DNA of 64,000 nt from Kitasatospora sp. SolWspMP-SS2h (lineage in GTDB: Bacteria > Actinomycetota > Actinomycetes > Streptomycetales > Streptomycetaceae), in the NCBI RefSeq assembly GCF_003259315.1, contig NZ_QLLT01000010.1:186001-250000 (forward strand), given 5' to 3'. Made by a program: the position numbers and the translations under genes. Numbering within the stretch: position 1 is the first letter of the stretch; the number at the start of each line of letters is the position of its first letter. Below are positions 43,573 through 51,153 of this stretch, piece after piece. A model generated the notes under the pieces. That model worked only from the letters and a program-made list of their open reading frames with translations, searched no databases and was not told the origin of the DNA.

Positions 43573-43917
43573 ATGGGTGTCCGAGACGAAACGATTCAGC
43601 AATCTCCCATCTACGCACGGTTGGTGACCCTCTGGCACCAGTCCGGCCGCACCGTGCCCGGCCGCCGGGACCACGAGTGGTCCCGGCTGGTCGCCCTGCC
43701 CCGGTTCTCCGCCCACCCGGCCCCCGAACGGGAACGCCTCTCGCCGCACCCCCCGCCCGATCCGGCCCCCGCCGCCCCGCCACCCGCCCCGCCCGTCGCG
43801 TCCCCCACCGCCCCGCGCACCGCCCCGCCCGCCGCATCCCCCACCGCTCCGTCCGTCGCCCCGCCCGTCGCGTCCCCCACCACCCCGTCCGTCGTCCGTC
43901 CGAGGGAGGCCCGGTGA
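43573..43917 (+). CDS. Small Pro/Ala-rich protein translationally coupled to the SsgA-like gene
   Basis: 114 residues from ATG 43573 (GTG 43549, in frame, is equally possible; neither has a ribosome-binding site). The N-terminal half is QQSPIYARLVTLWHQSGRTVPGRRDHEWSRLV, a short helical segment. The second half is tandem PPVASPTAP/PAASPTAPS-type sequence. Its TGA overlaps the SsgA-like GTG, and AGGGAGG for that gene lies in its last codons. Probably a partner or regulator of the SsgA-like protein; function unknown. Confidence 0.65.
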   Translation: MGVRDETIQQSPIYARLVTLWHQSGRTVPGRRDHEWSRLVALPRFSAHPAPERERLSPHPPPDPAPAAPPPAPPVASPTAPRTAPPAASPTAPSVAPPVASPTTPSVVRPREAR

Positions 43918-44387
43918 CCCACCAGAACACCCCGCGCGCGTGGCTCCGGCGCAACGGCGGGCCGGACTGCGTGCTGCTGCTGGACGTGACGGTGTCGCCG
44001 TGCCCGGGGCTGCGGGTCTCGGTGCCCGCCCGGCTGCGCTACCACCGGGCCGACCCGTACGCCGTGCACCTGGACTGCCACGTGGACCTGGAGGAGCCGA
44101 TCACCTGGCTGTTCGCCCGCGAGCTGCTGGTGGAGGGCCTGGAGGGGTGGGCCGGGATCGGCGACGTGACGATCCGGCGGTCGAGCGCGGACGGGGACCT
44201 GCTGGCGATCGCGCTGAGCACGCCGGGGCAGACCGCGGTGCTGCACACCCCGGCCGGGCCGGTCCGCGAGTTCCTGGAGCGGACCCACCGGGTGGTGCCG
44301 GCCGGCACCGAGCACCTGCTGCTGGACGCCGGGGGGCTGCTGCGCCGGATTCTGGCCGAGGCCGTGGGACCGGAGAAATACGAATAG
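43914..44387 (+). CDS. SsgA-family sporulation/cell-division regulator
   Basis: 157 residues from GTG 43914, within GTGA of the preceding stop and behind AGGGAGG. The family pattern is clear: LRVSVPARLRYHRADPYAVHLDCHVD (residues ~40-65), ITWLFARELLVEGLEGWAGIGDVTI, and TPGQTAVLHTPAGPVREFLERTHRVVPAGTEH. SsgA-like proteins occur only in sporulating actinomycetes and steer septum placement and spore maturation; the SsgB paralogue recruits FtsZ. Which member this is (SsgA to SsgG) cannot be decided. A 226-bp A+T-richer promoter region separates it from the next gene. Confidence 0.92.
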   Translation: MTHQNTPRAWLRRNGGPDCVLLLDVTVSPCPGLRVSVPARLRYHRADPYAVHLDCHVDLEEPITWLFARELLVEGLEGWAGIGDVTIRRSSADGDLLAIALSTPGQTAVLHTPAGPVREFLERTHRVVPAGTEHLLLDAGGLLRRILAEAVGPEKYE

Positions 44388-44613
44388 CACCGGGCCGATC
44401 ATATTTCTGTCGGGTCATCACATTCCCGGCCGTCGATAATCCGTTCACCGCAGCGCCGATCACTCCTTCGTCACCGAACGGGTATGGCCGCCGCGGTACC
44501 GGTTTCCGCCCCGGCCGCAGAACGGCCGGTATTCGCCGGAAATCGGTATTCGCGGTCGGCGCCGCCCGTTATTCTGAGGCCAGCCCCGAGGTGGTCCGCA
44601 CGAGGAGTCGTCG
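44388..44613. promoter_or_regulatory. A+T-richer promoter region upstream of the TPR regulator
   Basis: CATATTTCTGTCG, GATAATCCG and GCCCGTTATTCTGAGG are the most promoter-like parts. GAGGAG lies six bases before the ATG at 44614. No convincing -35/-10 pair. Confidence 0.35.
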
Positions 44614-45945
44614 ATGTCACACACCCGCGGTCCGAACGTCGCGCTGCGCGGCTGCATGGCGGAGGCCGGGTGGAACGGCCCCGCGCTGGCGGCCGCGTTG
44701 CAGAAGGTGGCCCGGGAGAGCGGCTTCAGCGTGGGCTACGACCGGACGACGGTGGCGCACTGGCTGTCCGGCACCCAGCCCCGCCCGCCCGGGCCGCAGT
44801 TGCTGGAGGAGGCGTTCGCCCGGCGGCTGGGCCGCCCGGTCTCCCGGAGCGAGCTCGGCCTCCAGCCGACCGAGCAGAGCGCCGCCGAGGAGCCGGAGAC
44901 CGATCCGACGGACGCCCTGACGGGGCTGCGCCTGCTGCATTCCTGGCCGAATTCCGGCGAACCGCAGGACGAGGCGTTCCAGCCCCCGCTGTTCCAGGTC
45001 CGGATGCTGCCCTCCCCCCGCTCCCCGGTGAGACCCGCCCCGGCCGCGGAATCCGCACCCCGGCCGCCGCTGGTCCCGGCCGGACGGCGGCCCGGCCCGG
45101 AGCGGGTCGGGGCCCGGCAGGTGGAGGCGGTGCGGGAGATGACGGCGTTCGGCGCCCGGCACTACGACGGGTACGGCGGGGCGATCGCCCGGAGCCTGCT
45201 GCTGGGCTACCTGCGGGACCACGTGCTGCCCTGGGCGAAGTCCCCCGCCGGGGGCGCGCGGCACCGCGAACTGCTGGTCGCCGCCTCCCAGCTGGTCCGC
45301 CTGGTCGGGCGGACGTACACCGACGACAACCGGCACGGCGAGGCCCAGCGGCACTACCGGCTGGCGTACCAGCTGGCCGCCGAGGCGCAGGACGGGCAGG
45401 CCCGGGCGATGGCGCTGCGCGACCAGAGCACCCAGGCCGGGGCGCTCGGGCACCAGGCGTACGCGGCCCGGCTGGCGGACGCGGCGGCCGAGCACCTGCC
45501 GCCGGACGCGGCACCGGGCGTGCGGGCCTTCGTGCTGGCCCAGCAGGCGGTGGCGGCGGCCCGGCTGCGCCAGGCGGCGGAGGCGCTCAGGCACCTGGAG
45601 GGGGCGCAGCAGTGGGCCGGGCGGGCGACCGCGGAGGGCGGGCCGCACCGGTACCCGGAGCCCGCCCTGCTCTACCAGGCCGCGCAGGTGCACCGCTCGC
45701 TGCGGGCCACCGACCTGTCGCTGTCGTACCTGCGGGCCTCGCTGCGGGCCCGGCCGGCCGGCGAGCACCGGACGATCGGGGTGTCGCTGCTGCAGCTGGC
45801 GCACCTGGAGCTGGACGCGGGGAACATCCACCAGGCCCGGCGGGCGTACACGAGCTTCCGGGAGCGGCAGGACGCGCTGCGCTCCCCGGCGACGACGCTG
45901 CAACTGTCGCGCCTGGAGAGCCGGTTCGCCCGGCTGGGCGGGTAG
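44614..45945 (+). CDS. TPR-containing transcriptional regulator-like protein
   Basis: 443 residues from ATG 44614. The first ~85 residues hold a helix-turn-helix-like region (CMAEAGWNGPALAAALQKVARESGFSV, YDRTTVAHWLSGTQPRPPG). Residues ~150-430 are helical pairs with TPR character (QRHYRLAYQLAAEAQDGQARAMALRDQS, ALRHLEGAQQWAGRATAEGG, SYLRASLRARPAGEH, QARRAYTSFRERQD). The shape recalls NsdA-type TPR regulators of differentiation and antibiotic production in Streptomyces, but I do not claim orthology. It follows the SsgA-like gene and may belong to the same developmental theme. A 16-bp perfect hairpin follows its stop. Confidence 0.75.
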   Translation: MSHTRGPNVALRGCMAEAGWNGPALAAALQKVARESGFSVGYDRTTVAHWLSGTQPRPPGPQLLEEAFARRLGRPVSRSELGLQPTEQSAAEEPETDPTDALTGLRLLHSWPNSGEPQDEAFQPPLFQVRMLPSPRSPVRPAPAAESAPRPPLVPAGRRPGPERVGARQVEAVREMTAFGARHYDGYGGAIARSLLLGYLRDHVLPWAKSPAGGARHRELLVAASQLVRLVGRTYTDDNRHGEAQRHYRLAYQLAAEAQDGQARAMALRDQSTQAGALGHQAYAARLADAAAEHLPPDAAPGVRAFVLAQQAVAAARLRQAAEALRHLEGAQQWAGRATAEGGPHRYPEPALLYQAAQVHRSLRATDLSLSYLRASLRARPAGEHRTIGVSLLQLAHLELDAGNIHQARRAYTSFRERQDALRSPATTLQLSRLESRFARLGG

Positions 45946-46366
45946 CCGGGTCCCCCGGACCTCCGCCCGCCCCGGGGATAGGCGGAGGTCCGGGGGCGGG
46001 CGGAGGTCCGGGGCGGGCGAGCCCGGGGCAGGCGGAGGTCCGGCCCGGCCGGGGGGTGAGCCGGGCGGGCCGGTTGCTTGGCGGGCCGGGGTGACGGGTG
46101 GTCAATGGGGTTATGAACGATCCCTCGTACTACCCGCTGGTCTCACCCGTCCCCCCGTGGCCGCCCTCCCCGGAGGCGCCGTCGGCACCGTCCCCGGAGC
46201 CCGCACCGGCCCCCGGAGTCCCCGGAGTCCCCGGGGCGCCCGGGACTCCGGCGGTGGACGGCGGCGTACCGGCGGAGCGGGGCCGGCCCCGGGGCCGGGG
46301 CGGGGTGCCCGGGCCGGGGCCGGCGGTGCTCCTGCCGGGGGCGGGGAGGGTGTTCCCGTGCCGCGC
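45946..46366. other. 421-bp convergent gap
   Basis: Holds the hairpin and the repeated CGGAGGTCCGGGG elements up to 46042. Beyond that, a frame from ATG 46113 on the plus strand (MNDPSYYPLVSPVPPWPPS) is Pro/Gly/Ala low complexity and runs into the thioesterase gene on the other strand; I do not count it as a gene. Confidence 0.5.
45952..45996. terminator. Perfect 16-bp hairpin (likely bidirectional terminator)
   Basis: CCCCCGGACCTCCGCC (45952-45967) pairs with GGCGGAGGTCCGGGGG (45981-45996) across a 13-base loop. It starts seven bases after the TPR gene's stop. Its right arm sequence is repeated twice more, at about 46000 and 46032. Confidence 0.8.
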
Positions 46367-46858
46367 TCAGGAGGCCCGTTCACCGAGGACGGGGACCCTG
46401 ATCCGGCCGGGGGATCGCACGGGGACGCGGCCGACGGGGGCGACGGGGGCGACCGGTCCGGCCGGGCGGACCCGGTAGCGGTTGAGGTGGTGGCGTTCGG
46501 CCTCGCGCAGCGGTCGGCTGCGCCGGGTCGCGGCGTCGGTCGGCACGGTGACCGTCCGGGCCTGGAACACCAGCTGTCCGCGTCGGCGGGCCTCGCAGGT
46601 GGTGCTGATCGAGGACCGGCCGAGGCGCTCCACCCAGATCTGCACGGGCAGCGGGGTGGGGCAGTGGTAGAGCGGGGAGCGGTAGTCGATCTCGTGACGG
46701 GCGATCATGAACCCGTCCTCGAACAGGTCCTGTCCCTCGGTGTCGTCGTACAGCAGGCAGTAGACGGCCTCCTGGACGTACTGGAGCACCTTGAGGTTGT
46801 TGACGTGGCCGAAGGCGTCCATGTCGCCCCAGCGGGTGCGGCACATGTAGGTGTACAA
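46367..46858 (-). CDS. Acyl-CoA thioesterase (4HBT hot-dog fold)
   Basis: 163 residues from TTG 46858, three bases after the preceding gene's stop; ATG 46846 is an alternative but starts only seven residues before the catalytic motif. MCRTRWGDMDAFGHVNNLKVLQYVQEA holds the R-W-x-D-x-D-x-x-x-H-V-N-N signature with the catalytic Asp. IARHEIDYRSPLYHCPTPLPVQIWVERLGRSSISTTCEA completes the fold. Residues after ~125 are a Pro/Val/Arg tail. It hydrolyses acyl-CoA thioesters in the cytosol. Probably co-translated with the small upstream gene. Confidence 0.88.
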   Translation of the reverse strand: MYTYMCRTRWGDMDAFGHVNNLKVLQYVQEAVYCLLYDDTEGQDLFEDGFMIARHEIDYRSPLYHCPTPLPVQIWVERLGRSSISTTCEARRRGQLVFQARTVTVPTDAATRRSRPLREAERHHLNRYRVRPAGPVAPVAPVGRVPVRSPGRIRVPVLGERAS

Positions 46859-46861
46859 CGG

Positions 46862-47119
46862 TCAGCCGTCCGTTCGGTGTTCGCTGCGGAAGCCCAGGCT
46901 GCGGCGCAGGTAGCCGTAGGCGTACGGGGAGCGGTGCAGGGCGGTGTCGTGGCCCTGCTCGTAGACCTCGGCCGCGGTGTCCAGGACGGCCCGGCCGAGG
47001 GCCCGCTCGGTGCGGCGGCAGAGCTTCTCCAGTTCGGCCAGCCGCTGGGCGGCGGGCAGCCCGGCGAGGGCGGCGCACTCCTTCTCCACGTGGTCGGCCC
47101 CGTCTCGGTGGTCAGACAT
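46862..47119 (-). CDS. Small conserved-looking protein of unknown function upstream of the thioesterase
   Basis: 85 residues from ATG 47119, with GAGGA five bases upstream; the frame extends to 47194 without a signal. Helical throughout (VEKECAALAGLPAAQRLAELEKLCRR, TERALGRAVLDTAAEVYEQGHDTAL, RSPYAYGYLRRSLGF). No family recognised. Its stop is 3 bases from the thioesterase start, so they are one operon. Confidence 0.6.
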   Translation of the reverse strand: MSDHRDGADHVEKECAALAGLPAAQRLAELEKLCRRTERALGRAVLDTAAEVYEQGHDTALHRSPYAYGYLRRSLGFRSEHRTDG

Positions 47120-47432
47120 CGATTCCTCGTTTCCGGTCGGGCTTGGTCCGCGACGCGCGGTGCGTGTTCTCTGGGGGTCCAGCAGGGGATTCATCCGTTG
47201 AGGGGGAGGGAGCAGCGGCCTCGTTGACGCTGAATGCCCTTCCTGTGATCAAACTCGATCAGGAACCAACCGGAAACGGCGAATTACGCGGTCTTCGGTT
47301 GAAGATCGCGTCGATTTCGACAGCTTTCAACATCGGCCGCCGATCACCGCCCGGACGGCGGTCACGGCCCGTACAGCGGTCACGGCCCGGACGGCGGTCA
47401 CGGCCCGTACAGCAGCACCCGGACGGCGGCGC
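47120..47432. promoter_or_regulatory. Promoter region of the thioesterase operon plus an 18-bp repeat array
   Basis: Near 47240-47265 TTCCTGTGATC and GATCAGGAA form an inverted repeat with one bulged base. Around 47270-47340 the DNA is A+T-richer and holds the likely promoter of the minus-strand operon. The end next to the propeller gene is the repeat array at 47353-47424. Confidence 0.4.
47353..47424. repeat. Four 18-bp tandem repeats at the 3' end of the NTPase/propeller gene
   Basis: GGACGGCGGTCACGGCCC, GTACAGCGGTCACGGCCC, GGACGGCGGTCACGGCCC and GTACAGCAGCACCCGGAC follow in phase, ending 8 bp from the TGA of the minus-strand gene at 47433. Confidence 0.75.
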
Positions 47433-49808
47433 TCAGCCGACCAGGGTGAGCGCGAGCACCGAGCCGGGCAGCGCGGCGACCACCAGCCCGTCGCGGGTGA
47501 CCGCGAGGGTGCGGACGGCCGCGCCGAGCCGGAGGTCGGCGCCGCGGTGGCGCTCGCCCCAGCGGCGCAGCCGCAGCAGGCCGTCGGACCAGGCGGCGGC
47601 CAGCAGCAGCCCGGCGGGAGTGGCGGCGAGGCCGACGGCGGTGACCGGCCACGGGCGCCGGTCGACCGGGGCGGGCAGCAGCGGGCGGCCGGGCATCCAG
47701 GTCCGGACCCGGCCGTCCTCGCCGCCGCTGGCGACCAGGGTGCCGCCGTCGACCGCGGCCGCGGCCAGGGCGGTGACCGGGCCCTCGTGCAGCGGGTGTT
47801 CGGGCCGGTGGGCGGCACCGGTGGCGGTCTCGGTGCAGGTGGCCAGCCCGTCCGGACCGCCGAACACCAGCACGCCCTCGTGTCCGGCGACGGCGGTGCA
47901 CGCCGCCGGAACGACCACCGGGACGGCCGGTGCGCCAGCCGGTGCGCCGACCGGGAGGGCCGGTGCGCCGCGGACGGTGAGCGGGCGCAGCGTGCCGGAG
48001 GCGTTCAGCAGCAGGGCGCCGCCGAACGGGGTGGCGGCCAGGGCGCGCGGGTGGGGTTCGACCAGCGGTTCGGGCGGGCCCAGCGGCCGGCCGGTGGCGG
48101 GATCGGCCAGGTGCAGTCCGGCGCCGTCGGCGAGCAGCAGTCCGGCGAGCGGGCCGGTGCCGAGGGCGGCGGCGCACGGGCCGGCGGCGGGGGCGTGCTG
48201 CCAGACGGCGCGCCAGCGGGTGTCGGCCTGCCGGGCGAGGTCGGCGCAGTGCGCGGCGGCGGCGTCGTGGCGGCCGGTGAGGTGGGCGTGCAGGACGGCG
48301 GCGCGGTCGGCGGGGCGGGCGGTGGCGGCCCGGTCGGGGGCGGCCCGGCGCCAGGCTTCGGCGAGCGGGGTGGGTGGCAGTCCGGCGTCCTCGGCGCGTT
48401 GGAACGCGGCGGTGACGGTGGCGGGTTCGGCGTGCAGCAGCAGGTCGACCTCGGCGAGCACCGGGCTGCCGGGGTCGCCCGCGGAGGCGTGCCGGACCAG
48501 CAGGGCGAGGCGTTCGGGGTCGCTGGCGGCGAGGTCGGGGCCGCCGTCGGCGCGGACCGGGATGCCGCCGGCCACCGCCCACATCATCGCGGCGTGGTCG
48601 ACCGGCGGGCCGTCGGCGGTGACCAGGTCGGCGAGGGCGGTGGGGCGCAGCCGCCAGCGGTCGGCGATCGGGGGCGGCGGCAGCAGGTCCGCGGCGGCGG
48701 CGACGGTGGCCGGGTCGGCGCCGGGGAGGGTGGCCCACAGGGCGGTGCCGAGCGGGCCGTCGGCGGCGGCCAGGGCGGTGAGGGCGGCGCGTTCGGGGGC
48801 GGGGACGGCCCGCCACCAGGCGGCGGCGAGCGCGGCGGCCCGGTCGGCGGGCGGCAGCGCGGGGTCGGGGGTGGCGCCGGGGGTGCGGGCGGCGAGTTGG
48901 GCGAGGCCGGGGCTGGGGTGGGTGGCGGCCGGGTCGACGGGGTGGCCGGCCAGGCCCGCGCACCAGGCGGCGTACGGGGCGGGGTCGGTCCACTGCGGCT
49001 GGTCGAGGTCGAGGACGGCGCCGGTGGGGGCGGCGTCGGCGAGCGCGTCGGCGGCGGGGCCGGGGGCGGCCTCGACGATCAGCAGCAGCCAGGGGACGGA
49101 CAGCAGCGGGACGAGGAGTTCGCGGGCCAGCCGTTCGGGCGTGCCGGGCAGCCGGGGGCCGCCGGCCCGGTCGAGGTCGGTGACCACGACGGTGCGCGGG
49201 GTGCCGTCCTGGAGCGCTTCGAGCAGGTCGGCGGGTTCGCCGGCGGTGAGGCCGAGCAGGTCGGCGAGCCGGGCGGTGGCCGAACGGACCGTCAGCCCCT
49301 CGGCGTCCAGCAGGGCGTGGACGCGGCGGCCGGGGCGCGGGTGGTCGGGCGGGCAGGCGGCGGCGAGCCAGGTCAGCAGGTGGGTGCGGCCGCTGCCGGA
49401 GGAGCCGGTGATCCGGCACAGCCGGGGCGCGCGGCCGTCCTCCAGCCAGGACAGCAGGGCGCGCCCGGCGGGGCGGCGCCCGGCCCCGAGCGGGGGCAGG
49501 CCGGGCGCGGGGGCGTCGGCGGGCGCGGCCGGGGGCGGGGGCAGCGGGCGGCCGTGGCGCGGGTTGGGGCGGTAGGTGCTGCCGCTGGCACCGGGGTCGC
49601 TGGCACCGGGGTCGCTGGCACCGGGGCCGCTGCCGGGCGGGGTGCTGCCGGGCGGGGTGCTGCCGCGGACGGCGTGCACGGGTATCCGTCCGGCGGGGTC
49701 GAGGCCGTCGTCCAGCAGGTACTGCCAGACCGCCGGCCCGCCCCGCTCCGGGGTGCCGTCCTCCGCCCGGTCCGCGAGTCGGACGCCGGTGCGGTTGTCG
49801 CTGTCCAC
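47433..49808 (-). CDS. P-loop NTPase with C-terminal propeller-like region
   Basis: 791 residues from ATG 49808. Residues 48-78 are PPGSTPPGS/DPGASDPGAS repeats. The P-loop is GSSGSGRT (135-142) and a Walker-B-like VVVTDLDRAG follows at ~207-216, with LLSVPWLLLIVEAAP beyond. A helical segment with DRAATARPADRAAVLHAH and ADTRWRAVWQHAP follows to about residue 460. The last ~330 residues are beta-rich repeats ending in VLVFGGPDGLATCTE, VASGGEDGRVRTWMPG and AAAWSDGLLRLRRW, a propeller pattern. STAND-type ATPases with WD40 sensors act as signalling or defence switches; I see that arrangement but no effector domain. It has no obvious partner gene. Confidence 0.7.
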   Translation of the reverse strand: MDSDNRTGVRLADRAEDGTPERGGPAVWQYLLDDGLDPAGRIPVHAVRGSTPPGSTPPGSGPGASDPGASDPGASGSTYRPNPRHGRPLPPPPAAPADAPAPGLPPLGAGRRPAGRALLSWLEDGRAPRLCRITGSSGSGRTHLLTWLAAACPPDHPRPGRRVHALLDAEGLTVRSATARLADLLGLTAGEPADLLEALQDGTPRTVVVTDLDRAGGPRLPGTPERLARELLVPLLSVPWLLLIVEAAPGPAADALADAAPTGAVLDLDQPQWTDPAPYAAWCAGLAGHPVDPAATHPSPGLAQLAARTPGATPDPALPPADRAAALAAAWWRAVPAPERAALTALAAADGPLGTALWATLPGADPATVAAAADLLPPPPIADRWRLRPTALADLVTADGPPVDHAAMMWAVAGGIPVRADGGPDLAASDPERLALLVRHASAGDPGSPVLAEVDLLLHAEPATVTAAFQRAEDAGLPPTPLAEAWRRAAPDRAATARPADRAAVLHAHLTGRHDAAAAHCADLARQADTRWRAVWQHAPAAGPCAAALGTGPLAGLLLADGAGLHLADPATGRPLGPPEPLVEPHPRALAATPFGGALLLNASGTLRPLTVRGAPALPVGAPAGAPAVPVVVPAACTAVAGHEGVLVFGGPDGLATCTETATGAAHRPEHPLHEGPVTALAAAAVDGGTLVASGGEDGRVRTWMPGRPLLPAPVDRRPWPVTAVGLAATPAGLLLAAAWSDGLLRLRRWGERHRGADLRLGAAVRTLAVTRDGLVVAALPGSVLALTLVG

Positions 49809-50059
49809 TGGTGCCAGTCCCCCGTGCTCGTTCCCCGTCGGCCGCTCCCCTCGGCGGGCGCCCGGGCGGAGCCGGATGTTCCCCGGTTCGTCGCGGCACC
49901 GTCACTTCCGGCCGCGCTCAGCGTACTTGAGCCGCGCGCACGGCCGTTCGAACCCGGAACACCGCTGTGATCCGGGCCACATTTGCGGGTTTCGCGTGAC
50001 ATCCGGCGGGCCGGTCGGGCTCGCTGTTCCGGACACGATCGAGAGGAAGGCCGACCGGG
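49809..50059. other. Divergent spacer between the NTPase gene and the sigma factor gene
   Basis: GAGAGGAAGG lies ahead of the sigma-factor ATG. The centre (TTGCGGGTTTCGCGTGACATCC and neighbours) is the only promoter-like part; no repeats are seen. Confidence 0.35.
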
Positions 50060-51121
50060 ATGAGCGGGAGCGACGGGGGCGGGCCGGACGGGGCGGACCC
50101 GGCGGCGACAGCGACGACGACAGCGGCAGCGACAGAGTGGGCGACGCACCAGTACGCGGAGCACCGGGAGTTGCTGTTCTCCCTGGTCTACGACCTGCTC
50201 GGTAGCATCGCCGACACCGAGGACGTCCTCCAGGACACCTGGCTGGCCTGGGCCGCCCGAACGACCCGGACCACCGGAACCACCGGCCCGGCCGCCGCGC
50301 CGGTCGAGCACCCGAAGGCGTACCTGGTGCGGATCGCGGTGAACCGGGCGCTGGCCCAGCAGGCCGCGGTCAGCCGACGGCGCGAGACGTACGTCGGCCC
50401 GTGGCTGCCGGAACCGCTCATCGGCCCGCCGACCGGATCACCAACCGGATCACCGGCCGAGTCGCTGACCGGATCACTGATCGGATCACGGGCCGGATCG
50501 CCGGCCGGGGCGGACGGCGCGGCCGGGGACGCGGCGCGGGCCGCCGAACGGGCCGAGGAGGTGTCGCTGGCCCTGCTGGTGGTACTGGAGACGCTCTCAC
50601 CGCTGGAACGCGCGGCGTTCGTCCTGCACGAGGTGTTCGGGTACAACGGCCCGGAGGTCGCCGCGATCCTGGGCCGCAGCCAGGCCGCGGTACGCCAGTT
50701 GGTCAAGCGGGCCCGCGCACACGTCCGCTCCCGCCGCCCCCGCTACGAACCCGAACCCGGCCTGCGCCGCCAGGTCACCGAACGCTTCCTGGCCGCCGCC
50801 CTCGGCGGCGACCTGGCCGCCCTCCTCCGACTCCTCGCCCCCGACGTCACCCTCGTCGGCGACGGCGGCGGCAAGGCCCCCGGCGGCCGTCGCCCCCTCA
50901 CCGGCCGCACCAAGGTCGCCCGCCTGCTCACCGCCCTGGCCCCCAAGTCCGGCCCCGGCCTCTCCCTCACCTGGCGCGACGTCAACGGCGCCCCCGCCGC
51001 CCTCTTCTCCGCCGCCGGCCGCCCCTTCGCCGTCCTGGTCCTCGACCTGCTCCCGGACAGCGACCTGATCTCCGGCATCCACGCGATCTCCAACCCCGAC
51101 AAACTCCGCCTCCTCCCCTGA
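50060..51121 (+). CDS. ECF sigma factor, SigJ/ECF41-like with C-terminal SnoaL-type domain
   Basis: 353 residues from ATG 50060. Region 2: YAEHRELLFSLVYDLLGSIADTEDVLQDTWLAW and HPKAYLVRIAVNRALAQ. Region 4: LSPLERAAFVLHEVFGYNGPEVAAILGRSQAAVRQLVKRARAHV. The C-terminal ~110 residues (VTERFLAAALGGDLAALLRLLAPDVTLVGDGGGKAPG) are the NTF2/SnoaL-like extension that marks ECF41 factors and controls their activity. An insertion of ~40 residues between regions 2 and 4 contains Gly/Ser/Thr-Pro repeats (IGPPTGSPTGSPAESL) from near-tandem DNA (ACCGGATCACC units). Confidence 0.92.
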   Translation: MSGSDGGGPDGADPAATATTTAAATEWATHQYAEHRELLFSLVYDLLGSIADTEDVLQDTWLAWAARTTRTTGTTGPAAAPVEHPKAYLVRIAVNRALAQQAAVSRRRETYVGPWLPEPLIGPPTGSPTGSPAESLTGSLIGSRAGSPAGADGAAGDAARAAERAEEVSLALLVVLETLSPLERAAFVLHEVFGYNGPEVAAILGRSQAAVRQLVKRARAHVRSRRPRYEPEPGLRRQVTERFLAAALGGDLAALLRLLAPDVTLVGDGGGKAPGGRRPLTGRTKVARLLTALAPKSGPGLSLTWRDVNGAPAALFSAAGRPFAVLVLDLLPDSDLISGIHAISNPDKLRLLP

Positions 51122-51148
51122 CCCGCCCGGGCCCGGCGGCCCGGCGGG
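51122..51148. terminator. GC hairpin between convergent sigma-factor and LLM genes
   Basis: CCCGCCcGGGCC (one bulged C) pairs with GGCCCGGCGGG across a short loop, directly between the stops at 51121 and 51154. Confidence 0.45.
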
Positions 51149-51153
51149 GGTGG

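Noticed and set aside
46113..46478. Plus-strand frame MNDPSYYPLVSPVPPWPPS... as a gene
   Set aside because: Low-complexity Pro/Gly/Ala, runs into the thioesterase gene on the other strand, no clear ribosome-binding site.
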